From positions 1-41,017 of the forward strand of contig NZ_JABUTB010000018.1 of the NCBI RefSeq assembly GCF_021443865.1: a stretch of 41,017 nucleotides of DNA, in the 5' to 3' direction. Below are positions 18,160-26,344 of this stretch, in pieces; the stretch's first letter is position 1; each line of letters begins with the position of its first letter. The translations under genes and the position numbers were made by a program. The DNA is from Clostridium sp. (GTDB lineage Bacteria; Bacillota; Clostridia; Clostridiales; Clostridiaceae). The notes below the pieces were generated by a model that saw only the letters and a program-made list of their open reading frames with translations, ran no database searches and was not told the origin of the DNA.

Positions 18160-18513
18160 ATGTTAGAAAACTTTATAAAGATTATTCTTCCCCCATTAAT
18201 AAATATACTAGAACTAATAGGTATTTTTGTTATATGCGTAGGTTCTTCTAAAGCCTTTTATCACTATATAATGTCACTAATTAAAGGTACTCATTATCCA
18301 TTAAAATGGGAATATGCAAATTCAATGGCAACAGCTCTTGAATTTAAACTTGCAGCAGAAATTCTTAAAACAGTTATTATTCGAAATATTAATGAATTAA
18401 TTATCTTAGGTTCAATAACTCTAATAAGAGGATTTTTAACACTAATAATCCATTGGGAAATGAAATCAGAAAACCCAAACAAAGAAAAAAATAGCAAAGA
18501 TAAAGGAGCTTAA
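18160..18513 (+). CDS. DUF1622 membrane protein
   Basis: The only complete + strand gene of the window, 117 residues. ATG at 18160 with AAGGTGGTG upstream (18145-18153). Membrane helices at about 14-34 and 76-98, and the DUF1622 core EYANSMATALEFKLAAEILKT between them, ending in a lysine-rich tail. The family is widespread in bacteria and has no established function. It is divergent from the DNA glycosylase gene and has its own terminator, so it is a single-gene unit. Confidence 0.88.
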   Translation: MLENFIKIILPPLINILELIGIFVICVGSSKAFYHYIMSLIKGTHYPLKWEYANSMATALEFKLAAEILKTVIIRNINELIILGSITLIRGFLTLIIHWEMKSENPNKEKNSKDKGA

Positions 18514-18540
18514 CAAGCTCCCATATCTTCGCTATTTTAA
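18489..18540 (+). terminator. Terminator overlapping the end of the DUF1622 gene
   Basis: A three-part stem: AATAGC (18490) with GCTATT (18531), AAGATA (18497) with TATCTT (18524) and GGAGCTT (18505) with AAGCTCC (18515), then TTTAAATTATTT. The upstream arms encode the last seven residues of the protein. Confidence 0.75.
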
Positions 18541-18653
18541 ATTATTTAATGACTTTATGGTTCTTTTATTATATAAAATATTTTAAACTCATAAACTATA
18601 TAGTTTATTATAGCTCTTTTCGTCATATTGTCAATAACTTTAAAATATATTTC

Positions 18654-18860
18654 TTACCATTCTATTACAAGAACACTAACCTCATCTTTTGTTAAAGATA
18701 CCTTGTATCCATTAAAAATAAGCCAAGTTAAAAGTTCCTTTTGCATTTCTTCATTATTACAAACTATTAAAGCAGAAATCTTATTTAAATTCCTTTCTTT
18801 TGCATAATTAATATGATCTAAAATTTTTCTTTTTTGATTTAATATTAAATGGTCAACCAT
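18654..18860 (-). CDS. Small protein of unknown function
   Basis: 68 residues, from ATG at 18860 (AAGGGGAG site at 18866-18873). Sequence pattern is helix (about 6-25), strand ISALIVCNN, helix (30-45), strand pair YKVSLTKDEVSVLVIEW, resembling a small alpha/beta fold. No family recognised. It has a good ribosome binding site and normal codon use, so it is likely a real gene. Separated from the SF1-LexA fusion gene by 103 bases. Confidence 0.6.
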   Translation of the reverse strand: MVDHLILNQKRKILDHINYAKERNLNKISALIVCNNEEMQKELLTWLIFNGYKVSLTKDEVSVLVIEW

Positions 18861-18949
18861 AAATATCTCCCCTTCCATAACCTATAATATTCCTATAAAT
18901 ATAATATTATGTTAATTATTTTCTGGGAAATATTTACATTTATAAATTA

Positions 18950-18982
18950 AAGAAGAGATATTTTTAATTTATATCTTCTTTA
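18950..18982 (-). terminator. Possible terminator at the end of the SF1-LexA gene
   Basis: AAAGAAG-ATAT pairs with ATAT-CTTCTTT with a 2-base bulge. It overlaps the stop codon of the gene and has only a weak T-rich tail on the minus strand. Confidence 0.4.
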
Positions 18983-20388
18983 ATTACTCCTATGGCAACA
19001 CCTAGTATACTTACATTTCTATTAGCTAAATCAATTGGTGAGTATAATGAATTGGCTGGCATCAATTTAGGATTTTCATCATTTAAATTTAATGTTTTTA
19101 ATGTAGCTTCACCATCTAAATTAGCAGCTACTATATCATTATGATTTGCATTTGCTTGCTTTTTGATTACAACCAAATCTCCGTTACAGATATTCTTATC
19201 TACCATGGAGTCACCCTTTACTCTTAATATAAAGGTATCCTTTCCTCTTTCAAGCCAGTACTTAGGTAAATAAAATGTACCTTCTATATTATCATTCATT
19301 TCAATAGGATTACCTGCAGCTATATTGCTAAACATAGGTAAGTCTACTAATTCCTCTTTATTATATATCGTATTATCATTATCAAATATTTCTTTATCAT
19401 TAGATGCTGTATCTATGTTAAACTCTACTATATCTTTATTTTTTAAATTTATATATTTGAATTTCTCTATAGTATTAATTACCTTCTTTTTCTTTTCAAA
19501 CTTTAACTTGAAGCTAAAGCTTTTTCCTTTAACATCAACACCTAGACTATTAAATTTTCTTCCTTTTATCATCCATGAGTTTTCTTTATTATTTAGTTCA
19601 CTATTAAGTATAAAGATAAAAGATGAATATGACTTTTCTTTATAAATAGCCTTTATAAAATCTATTTCAGCTTTAGTTAATCTTTCAATATCATCTAAAA
19701 ATACATGGCTGTATATACCATTGTATTTTTTTACATACTCAAGAGCAAATAGAATATGATCATATTTATCAATAAGTGAATTCATATATAGTTTATTATT
19801 ATACATATCTTTAATACTATAAATTGATTCTCTTGTATATGATGATTTCTTAATTCTATTTTTTCTGCCCTTTCTATCTACACTTAAATATTCCTCTAAG
19901 GTTAGATTACTAGCTTTAATCCATAATATTTCATCTAGTAAAAAATCTAATGTAGCCTTTTCAATAAACTTAGATTTTTTATAAAACTTCTCTATTTCAT
20001 CTTTTAAGCCTTCTAATATACTTAATGCTTCTTTTTTGTCTACTATTTTAAATACTTGTCCCTTTTCTCTTATATAAGCATTATAATATGTATTAATTAG
20101 TTCCTCAAAAGTCATTATATTTACTCTATTGGTTTCTAATGAAAATAATGAATAGAAATGTTCTTGATTATTTTCTTTATTATATAGATTATAAACATCA
20201 GTATTTTTACTATAATTAGAAGTAACAAATAGTATTTTATCATCTTCATAAAGGCAATAGTTATTTTCTAAGTTTAAAGCTTTATAAATTGAAGCTGTAC
20301 TTTTACCTGTACCTTCCTTACCCTTTAATACTTGATACCCGGATGATTTATGTCTTATAAACTTATTTTGTGCTTTAGTTAATTCCAT
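18964..20388 (-). CDS. Superfamily-1 helicase-like ATPase fused to a LexA-type S24 self-cleaving domain
   Basis: 474 residues. The N-terminal part is like UvrD/Rep: TKAQNKFIRH (Q-motif-like), Walker A GKEGTGKST (23-31), an Ia-like ILFVTSN, RVNIMTFEELI (about 88-97) and Walker B VFLDDIE (229-235). There are no motifs IV-VI, so the second RecA domain is missing. The C-terminal part (about 350-470) is a LexA/UmuD-type protease: Ala-Gly cleavage bond A358-G359 in NIAAGNP, catalytic Ser394 in KGDSM and Lys431 in ATLKTL. Ser and Lys are 37 residues apart, exactly as in E. coli LexA (119 and 156). No helix-turn-helix is present. DNA damage might trigger cleavage between the two parts, but this is inference. 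Start: AAGGCGGTG site, consensus promoter upstream. Confidence 0.85.
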   Translation of the reverse strand: MELTKAQNKFIRHKSSGYQVLKGKEGTGKSTASIYKALNLENNYCLYEDDKILFVTSNYSKNTDVYNLYNKENNQEHFYSLFSLETNRVNIMTFEELINTYYNAYIREKGQVFKIVDKKEALSILEGLKDEIEKFYKKSKFIEKATLDFLLDEILWIKASNLTLEEYLSVDRKGRKNRIKKSSYTRESIYSIKDMYNNKLYMNSLIDKYDHILFALEYVKKYNGIYSHVFLDDIERLTKAEIDFIKAIYKEKSYSSFIFILNSELNNKENSWMIKGRKFNSLGVDVKGKSFSFKLKFEKKKKVINTIEKFKYINLKNKDIVEFNIDTASNDKEIFDNDNTIYNKEELVDLPMFSNIAAGNPIEMNDNIEGTFYLPKYWLERGKDTFILRVKGDSMVDKNICNGDLVVIKKQANANHNDIVAANLDGEATLKTLNLNDENPKLMPANSLYSPIDLANRNVSILGVAIGVIKEDIN

Positions 20389-20431
20389 GATTTCACCGCC
20401 TTAATACATGTCCAATTATTTATGTATTTTT

Positions 20432-20460
20432 ATAATATATTTTATCTAGATTTCTGTCAA
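20432..20460 (-). promoter_or_regulatory. Consensus promoter of the SF1-LexA fusion gene
   Basis: Minus strand TTGACA (20460-20455), 17 bases and TATTAT (20437-20432). Transcription would start near 20425, about 37 bases before the ATG. No GAAC-N4-GTTC-type SOS box is seen over or near it. Confidence 0.8.
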
Positions 20461-20479
20461 ACAATAAAACAAATTATAA

Positions 20480-20532
20480 TTAAAGGATAGTAAATTAGAC
20501 TATAACCCATAGACTACTTTACTATCCTTATT
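20480..20532 (-). terminator. Terminator after the ecf operon
   Basis: AAGGATAGTAAA (20483-20494) pairs with TTTACTATCCTT (20518-20529), and the inner TAGxCTAT/ATAGxCTA continue the stem with one mismatch. Minus strand tail TTTAATTATAATTTG. The outer arm sequence recurs in the hairpin at 24081-24128. Confidence 0.75.
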
Positions 20533-20561
20533 AAAGTTTAATTAAGTCTATATTTTTTATT

Positions 20562-21389
20562 TTATATAAAGGGATTATAAAATCTTCCGTTGTTAACTTT
20601 AACAGATATTATAGCTATAATTAACAAGGCTATAGCTAAAGCTATTGTAATATAATCACCTTTTTCAAATTTTCTTCCATTATACCAAGTACGTTTTTTA
20701 TTTTTTCCAAAGGCTCTTAGCTCCATAGCTGAACTAATGCTTTCTATTCTATCTAAGCTTGAAAATATTAATGGCATTAATATTGAAGCTGAATTTTTAA
20801 TTCTTTTTGTTATCTTTTCTTTTTTAGACATATCTATTCCTCTTGCTTGTTGTGCAAAGGATATATCTTGATAATCTCTTTGAACATCTGGAATATATCT
20901 TAAAGCAATTGAAACAGAATAAGCTATTTTATAATTAACACCAATTCTATTTAATGAGGCAGCAAATTCACTTGGATTAGTTGCTACCATAAATAATAGT
21001 GCCATTGGTATTATAGAAAAATATTTTATTGTTATATTAAATTGATAAAATATTTGTTCTAATGTTAATGTATATGGTCCTACAATTTTAAATAAATCAG
21101 TTCTACTTCCATATATTTTCACTCCTTCATAGGGTGAAAAAATAAAAATTGCTAAATTATTTAGTAATAAAAATACTAATATAAAATATAGTACAAAGGA
21201 AACTTGTTTAAATTCTACTTTTGATATTTTAAATACTACTATACTTACAATAAACATTAAAATAAGAACTCTAGTATCATAAGTAATCATTGATGCCACT
21301 GCCCATATTATAAAAGCAATTAACTTAGCTGCACCAGTTAATCTATGAATAGGGGAATCTATATTTGAATACTCTAACATTTTGCTCAT
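20562..21389 (-). CDS. ecfT: ECF transporter transmembrane component EcfT
   Basis: 275 residues. Five to six membrane helices and the two Ala-Arg-Gly-type coupling motifs of EcfT: QQARGIDM (about 179-186) and LRAFGKNKKR (about 222-231), which contact the ATPases. It couples ATP hydrolysis to vitamin release by exchangeable S components. Its ATG overlaps the TGA of the ecfA gene by 4 bases (ATGA), so they are translationally coupled. Confidence 0.95.
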   Translation of the reverse strand: MSKMLEYSNIDSPIHRLTGAAKLIAFIIWAVASMITYDTRVLILMFIVSIVVFKISKVEFKQVSFVLYFILVFLLLNNLAIFIFSPYEGVKIYGSRTDLFKIVGPYTLTLEQIFYQFNITIKYFSIIPMALLFMVATNPSEFAASLNRIGVNYKIAYSVSIALRYIPDVQRDYQDISFAQQARGIDMSKKEKITKRIKNSASILMPLIFSSLDRIESISSAMELRAFGKNKKRTWYNGRKFEKGDYITIALAIALLIIAIISVKVNNGRFYNPFI

Positions 21390-23092
21390 ATGGCTCTAAT
21401 CCTCCTATCATAATTAATAAACTTTTTAACAAAATCTCTTGGATTTTCTAAGTTAGCTTTTATAGCTAATTCATATAAAGAAGTTTCTTTTAAATTAGCC
21501 TCTGATATAACATTTTTGTCTGTTATAACATTGGCAGCAATATCATCTGCTAACTTTAAACCATTTGAAAATACTATTGCTCTATTAGTATATTCAAGCA
21601 TTAAATGCATGTCATGAGTAATCATTATAATTGTTACACCTTTTTGGTTTAATTCCTTTAAGAACTCCATAATTTCAGTGTAATGCTTAAAATCTTGACC
21701 TGCTGTTGGCTCATCTAATATAATTACTTCTGGATTTAATACTAATATAGATGCTATTGTTACACGTTTTTTCTGTCCAAAGCTCAGGGCTGAAATTGGC
21801 CAATTACGGAATTCATATAACCCACAAATTTTTAAAGTATTAAATACTCTTTCTTTAATTTCTTCTTCCTTTATTCCTCTTACTCTAAGACCTAATGCAA
21901 CTTCATCAAATATCATTGTTTTAGATATCATTTGGTTTGGATTTTGCAGTACAATACCAATTTTTTCAGCACGTTCTTTAATGGTTTCATTAAGTATGTT
22001 CTTACCATTAAATAATATCTCTCCCTCAGTTGGCTTATAAAAACCACAAATTAGCTTTGATATTGTAGATTTCCCAGCACCATTTCTTCCAACTATACTA
22101 AGCATTTCACCTTTATTAATTTTAAAAGAAATACCTTTTAATATTTCTCTATTTTTTTCATATCCAAATTTAACATTTTTTAATTCCAATAAAACTTCAT
22201 CTGATATTTCTGTACTTTCATCAAAAGCATCATTATACCAACCTTTTAACTTATCTTTACATTGCTCTAAATTTAATGTATTTATATGTTGTGGATTAAT
22301 ATTGGAATTCACGTCACAATTAGCATACTTTAAAGCTGTAATGTAAAGAGGTTCACGAATGCCAACCTCTGAAAGTATATTTGAGGCTAAAAGTTCTTTT
22401 GGTGCCATATCTGCTACTATTTCACCTTTATCTACAACAATTATTCTATCTACATCACAATGTAATACATCTTCTAGTCTATGCTCTATAATTATTATTG
22501 TTTTATTTGTCTTTGTTTTTATTTCATCAATTAATTCAATAGCATTTTTCCCCGTTGATGGATCTAAACTTGCAAGTGGCTCATCAAATAATAAAATATC
22601 CACATCCCCAACCATAACTCCTGCTAAAGTTACACGCTGTTTTTGTCCACCTGAAATACTATGGGGTGCTAAGTCCAAATGATTATCTATATCAACAATT
22701 TTAGAAGTTATCTTTACTTTTTCCTTCATTTTATCTTGTTCAATACAATCATTTTCTAGCTTAAAAGCAATATCCTCTGCTACAGTTAATCCAATAAATT
22801 GACTATCTGGATCTTGAAGAACTGTACCAACTGAATTAGATAATTCAAAAATACTCATATTTTTTGTTTCTTTTCCATTTATTTTTAAGCTACCTAAGAT
22901 ATTTCCTTTATATGAAAATGGTATTAATCCGTTTATGCAATTTGAAATTGTGCTTTTTCCTGATCCAGATGGTCCAACAATAAGAACTTTTTCACCTTCA
23001 TATATAGTTAAGTTTATATTATTTAATGTTGGCTTTGCTTGAGCTCTGTATTGGAAAGTAAAATTTTTGAACTCAATAACAGGTTTTTTCAT
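21386..23092 (-). CDS. ECF transporter ATPase, two ABC domains in one chain
   Basis: 568 residues with two complete ABC ATPase halves (about 1-255 and 300-540). First half: Walker A GPSGSGKST, signature SGGQKQRV, Walker B ILLFDEPLASLDP. Second half: Walker A GRNGAGKST, signature LSFGQKKRV and VIILDEPTAGQD. The second signature LSFGQ differs from canonical LSGGQ. Such fused A-A' chains (YkoD/CbiO type) replace the separate EcfA1 and EcfA2. It lies between the S component (upstream, separated by a terminator-like hairpin) and ecfT. Confidence 0.94.
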   Translation of the reverse strand: MKKPVIEFKNFTFQYRAQAKPTLNNINLTIYEGEKVLIVGPSGSGKSTISNCINGLIPFSYKGNILGSLKINGKETKNMSIFELSNSVGTVLQDPDSQFIGLTVAEDIAFKLENDCIEQDKMKEKVKITSKIVDIDNHLDLAPHSISGGQKQRVTLAGVMVGDVDILLFDEPLASLDPSTGKNAIELIDEIKTKTNKTIIIIEHRLEDVLHCDVDRIIVVDKGEIVADMAPKELLASNILSEVGIREPLYITALKYANCDVNSNINPQHINTLNLEQCKDKLKGWYNDAFDESTEISDEVLLELKNVKFGYEKNREILKGISFKINKGEMLSIVGRNGAGKSTISKLICGFYKPTEGEILFNGKNILNETIKERAEKIGIVLQNPNQMISKTMIFDEVALGLRVRGIKEEEIKERVFNTLKICGLYEFRNWPISALSFGQKKRVTIASILVLNPEVIILDEPTAGQDFKHYTEIMEFLKELNQKGVTIIMITHDMHLMLEYTNRAIVFSNGLKLADDIAANVITDKNVISEANLKETSLYELAIKANLENPRDFVKKFINYDRRIRAI

Positions 23093-23233
23093 AGAAAATC
23101 TCCCTTTACAATTTAAATATAATATTAAAGATTTTATCTCCGACTTTAAATATTACTATATTTCCTTCAATATGTATACAAAAAAATAATATATATTACA
23201 TATAATTAATACATTATATTTATATATGTAAAA

Positions 23234-23275
23234 ATAAAAAATACCAGAAACCTAAAGTCTCCAGTATTTTAATTG
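23234..23275 (-). terminator. Terminator-like hairpin between the S component and ecfA
   Basis: On the minus strand AATACTGGAGAC pairs (with three G-U pairs) to GTTTCTGGTATT around TTTAG and is followed by TTTTATTTTTAC. It may terminate partially, so the S component is made in excess of the ATPase and EcfT. Confidence 0.7.
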
Positions 23276-23279
23276 TATT

Positions 23280-23831
23280 TTATTCTCTATCTAAACTTCC
23301 CTTTTTAACTCTAGTTTTTGAATAAGTATTAATTAGAAAAGTTCCTAGAATTCCAACTGTAATAGAATTAGAAATAGCAGCTATTATACCTTGTAAGTAA
23401 ACCTTATTAATTGGTTCTGCATAAATAATAACATCTAATGTAGGTGCAATTATAATCCATGCAAGTATGTTAGCAGCTACTTGATAAATATTAAATATAA
23501 TAATTTCCTTCTTTTGAAATTCACCATCATTAACCTTTAGCTTATTCCAACCTAATCCTAGTATTAAACCTACTCCAGCAGAAGCTATAACCCAACTAAA
23601 CCAAGGTGATCCATAGAATACTAAATCCTTTAATGCGTGACCTATAAATCCTATAGATAAACCTGCTATTGGTCCATATAAAACTGCCATTAAAGCTAAG
23701 AATGCATAACTTGTTTCAATATTGGTATTTGGTATTCCTGATGGAATAGAACCAAAACGTCCCAATATCATAAATACTGCTGCTCCTATTCCTATTGCAA
23801 CTATAGTTTTAATAGATAAATCCTTTTTCAT
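23280..23831 (-). CDS. ECF transporter substrate-binding (S) component, UPF0397 family
   Basis: 183 residues with five to six membrane helices. The UPF0397-type opening is clear: [39 protein letters not shown] and GFIGHALKD. Members of this family are annotated as riboflavin-type ECF S components, but the substrate is not established and could be another vitamin. GGGAGG site precedes the ATG. The 145-base leader upstream looks structured. The gene heads the unit that also encodes the double ATPase and EcfT. Confidence 0.88.
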   Translation of the reverse strand: MKKDLSIKTIVAIGIGAAVFMILGRFGSIPSGIPNTNIETSYAFLALMAVLYGPIAGLSIGFIGHALKDLVFYGSPWFSWVIASAGVGLILGLGWNKLKVNDGEFQKKEIIIFNIYQVAANILAWIIIAPTLDVIIYAEPINKVYLQGIIAAISNSITVGILGTFLINTYSKTRVKKGSLDRE

Positions 23832-23976
23832 TTTAATTCCTCCCTATATCTTAGGTGCTTTTTCTACCGACATTAGTCCATAAGCTACCAAATCTAATGT
23901 CTAAAGTATCAATTGTACCCGTTACATAATCATTTTCCTTTGTTACTTCATTTAGTCTCTTCCTTAGTACAAATAC
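23832..23976 (-). promoter_or_regulatory. Structured 5' leader of the UPF0397 S-component gene (candidate riboswitch or RNA regulator)
   Basis: On the minus strand, downstream of the promoter at 23983-24012, are several complementary pairs: UUGUAC pairs with GUACAA (6 bp) closing an internal region of about 48 bases with two GUAAC copies; GACAUUAG pairs with CUAAUGUC (8 bp), extended by UAC(U)/(G)GUA; and CCUA/UAGG next to the GGGAGG ribosome binding site. Length and multi-stem shape fit a riboswitch that controls translation, but no known class was recognised. Confidence 0.45.
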
Positions 23977-23982
23977 ATTAAA

Positions 23983-24012
23983 AGTATATAATTCGAATAG
24001 TGATAAAGTCAA
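23983..24012 (-). promoter_or_regulatory. Promoter of the ECF operon
   Basis: Minus strand TTGACT (24012-24007), 18 bases and TATACT (23988-23983), giving a transcript start near 23976 and a long leader of about 145 bases. Confidence 0.7.
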
Positions 24013-24079
24013 TACATTTTACACCCGTAAATATTACTATATTTATACTATTATTAATTCAATTTATTATAACCATAAA

Positions 24080-24129
24080 TAAAGGATAGTAAATTATCTA
24101 ATAAAAATCAGATAATTTACTATCCTTTT
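24080..24129 (-). terminator. Terminator overlapping the end of the EEP hydrolase gene
   Basis: A perfect 19-bp stem (24081-24099 with 24110-24128) around a 10-base loop. The stop codon TAG (24122-24120) is part of the stem. AAAGGATAGTAAATTA is shared with the hairpin at 20480-20532. Confidence 0.85.
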
Positions 24130-24908
24130 GAATCTATAATTTCTAATTCAGCACTTACAGGATAATGATCAGAAGGATATTTCCCCTTCTTGTTATAATA
24201 TATTATTTCACTTTTTTTAACATTAAATTCTTCTGTAACAAAAATATAATCAATATGAAGTCCTTTTTGATTTCCTTTAAACTTACTTAAAGTAGACATA
24301 GAATAAATTTCTTTCTTGTTTGCTTGGACAGTTATAAATTTTTTTGCACCATATTTGCCTTCACAGAACTCTTTAATAGCCTTACTATTTGGACTAGCAT
24401 TAAAATCTCCCATTAATATGGCTGGATAATCATCTTTTTCATGTTTACTTTCCATATACTCACATATTTTTCTTAATCCATATTCTCTTGCTTTGGCCAA
24501 TAAAAAATCTAAATGAGTATTGTATACTCTAATAATATTTCCATCCTCTAATTCTATTAAAGCTGTAGTACAAATTCTAGGATATACAGAATACCATATA
24601 GAACTTCCTATTTTATCTGGTTTATCCGATAACCAAAAAGTATTGTAGTCAAGAATTCTATGTCTTGTAGAAACTAAAATATCATTTCTTTCTATAAAGT
24701 ACTTTTCACTTCTTGGATTTCCTACAAAATTATAATTAGATATTTCTGAAGTAAGATCTTTATACATTTTATTATTTAATTCTTGAACTCCAATTATATC
24801 AAAATCATTATTATTTATAACTTCATATACTATTTCTTTTCTCTTATTCCATCTATTATTAATGTCCAATGGAAAATCTGTCCTTAAATTAAAGGTCATT
24901 ACCTTCAT
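24120..24908 (-). CDS. Endonuclease/exonuclease/phosphatase (EEP) family hydrolase
   Basis: 262 residues. Core motifs of the EEP fold: MTFNLR (N-terminal Asn), IIGVQEL (metal-binding Glu), YNTHLD, ILMGDFNASPNS and the final SDHYPVSAE with the catalytic His. It could act on nucleic acid, phospholipid or a phosphorylated metabolite. Cytoplasmic: no signal peptide seen. It is the last gene of the pdxY-S component-EEP unit (28 bases after the S component), but a direct link to vitamin B6 is not shown. Confidence 0.9.
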   Translation of the reverse strand: MKVMTFNLRTDFPLDINNRWNKRKEIVYEVINNNDFDIIGVQELNNKMYKDLTSEISNYNFVGNPRSEKYFIERNDILVSTRHRILDYNTFWLSDKPDKIGSSIWYSVYPRICTTALIELEDGNIIRVYNTHLDFLLAKAREYGLRKICEYMESKHEKDDYPAILMGDFNASPNSKAIKEFCEGKYGAKKFITVQANKKEIYSMSTLSKFKGNQKGLHIDYIFVTEEFNVKKSEIIYYNKKGKYPSDHYPVSAELEIIDSKG

Positions 24909-24936
24909 AAATATTCCCTCTTTTTATAATTGCATT

Positions 24937-25458
24937 TTATTTTACAGAAACATGTGAAATTTTCTCTCTAATTTTTATCTTATTTAAAGAGTAACCAACT
25001 ACTACAAATATTATACCACTTACTAAAGGTTGTATTAATTCTAAATATAAAGTTATAAGTGGAGCAATAAAGTTTCCTGAAATAATAGCTCCTGCTAAAT
25101 AATATCCAAGGCATCCTACAATTCCTGCAATAAATACAGCTAAAATATTTCGTCTACAAATTATATTATCTGCTTTAGATGTAAAAAATAATACCATTGT
25201 AGGTTTAATAATTATGGTTGGTATAGCCCAAAGGATACCACCTGTTAAAGTGTCTGCAAGAGCACCACCAAGTCCTGCTGCTACCATTGCATATGGTGTA
25301 GGTAAAAGTACTGCAGCTAAATATATAAGTGTATCTCCTAAATGAATGTATCCACCATTAAAACCTGTTGGTATATGAAAAAAGGCAATTGTTATACATA
25401 TCATTGCCGCAAAAATTGCTGTTAATACAATATTCCTTGTTTTATTACTTGTGTTCAT
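24937..25458 (-). CDS. ECF transporter S component, probably for a B6 vitamer
   Basis: 173 residues with about five to six membrane helices: AIFAAMICITIAF, an amphipathic loop HIPTGFNGGYIHLGDTLIYL, AGLGGALADTLTG and a C-terminal helix pair. The loop GGYIHLGDT and ALADxLTG are common in ECF S components. It overlaps the pyridoxamine kinase gene by 14 bases, so uptake of pyridoxine or pyridoxamine followed by phosphorylation is the most likely role (inference from context). There is no T or A gene beside it; it would use the ecfT/ecfA module at 20562-23092. Confidence 0.85.
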   Translation of the reverse strand: MNTSNKTRNIVLTAIFAAMICITIAFFHIPTGFNGGYIHLGDTLIYLAAVLLPTPYAMVAAGLGGALADTLTGGILWAIPTIIIKPTMVLFFTSKADNIICRRNILAVFIAGIVGCLGYYLAGAIISGNFIAPLITLYLELIQPLVSGIIFVVVGYSLNKIKIREKISHVSVK

Positions 25459-26284
25459 TTATTAAAATCAACTCCTTTAAAAACAGCTCAAACATAATTC
25501 CCTCTTTTGGATTAGTATTAAACTTAGATGTAAAATTTATAGCATTACATATAAATTCAGTTGCATGTTTAACTGAATAATTTAAATCATGACCATTTAA
25601 AAGTAAACCTGTAATTATTGAAGTAAAAATATCACCAGTTCCACTATAAGATTCATTATTAAATTCTGCTTCTATAATAAAATCTTTATCTTCATCCCTA
25701 TTGTAAGCATAATTATAAATTTTATTTTCTCTAATAATACCTGTTATTATTACTTGCTTAGGCCCCATACTAGATATCTTTCTAGCTATTTTCTTTACTT
25801 TTTCACTGCTAGTTTTATATTTATCATATACTTCATCTGTTAAAATACAAGCTTCTGTTAAATTAGGTGTAACTAGGTCTGCTACAGAAACTAACTTTTT
25901 CATTTTTCTACACATTCCCTCTGTAAAGGTATCATATATACTTCCATTATCACCCATAACGGGATCAACAATAATTAACGCATCTTTCTTTTCTTTAACA
26001 AAATCTAATACTATATCTATTTGTCTTTCTGACCCTAAAAATCCACTATAAATACAATCAAAATTAAACCCTAGTTCCTTCCAAGTCTCTTTGTATTTAA
26101 TCATTTCATCAGTAATATCTAGAAAAGTAAATTTTTCAAATTCTGTTTGAGAAGATAATACTGCTGTTGGAAAAGGACAGCATTGCACTCCTAATGCTGA
26201 TAAAATCGGTATTGCTACTGTTAAGGAGCACCTTCCTATTCCTGATAAATCATTTATTGTTGCTACTTTTTTAACTTCATTCAT
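25445..26284 (-). CDS. Pyridoxamine/pyridoxal kinase
   Basis: 279 residues, ribokinase-like PfkB/PdxK fold. It phosphorylates vitamin B6 vitamers to give PMP/PLP. The N-terminus VATINDLSGIGRCSL, then CPFPTAVLSSQTEF (substrate pocket), SGFLGSERQ, VDPVMGDNG (phosphate/metal loop), LVTPNLTEA and SYSGTGDIFTSI (GTGD anion hole with the catalytic Asp) match bacterial PdxY/PdxK. An S component overlaps its 3' end. A perfect ATTGTA-N4-TACAAT palindrome lies 60-75 bases upstream of the start. Confidence 0.93.
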   Translation of the reverse strand: MNEVKKVATINDLSGIGRCSLTVAIPILSALGVQCCPFPTAVLSSQTEFEKFTFLDITDEMIKYKETWKELGFNFDCIYSGFLGSERQIDIVLDFVKEKKDALIIVDPVMGDNGSIYDTFTEGMCRKMKKLVSVADLVTPNLTEACILTDEVYDKYKTSSEKVKKIARKISSMGPKQVIITGIIRENKIYNYAYNRDEDKDFIIEAEFNNESYSGTGDIFTSIITGLLLNGHDLNYSVKHATEFICNAINFTSKFNTNPKEGIMFELFLKELILINEHK

Positions 26285-26344
26285 AAGTGCACCTACTTCT
26301 AAAAGTTATTTACTTTATAATAATCCAAGATTTTCATTTTGTCC

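Noticed and set aside
18514-18653. AAACTATATAGTTT in the gap after the DUF1622 gene as a terminator
   Set aside because: A short AT-only palindrome with no T-run; expected by chance in this composition.
23941-23976. AAGGAAGAG in the leader of the ECF operon resembles the start of a T-box stem I
   Set aside because: No antiterminator sequence (UGGNACC), no terminator before the start codon and no amino-acid link to the genes.
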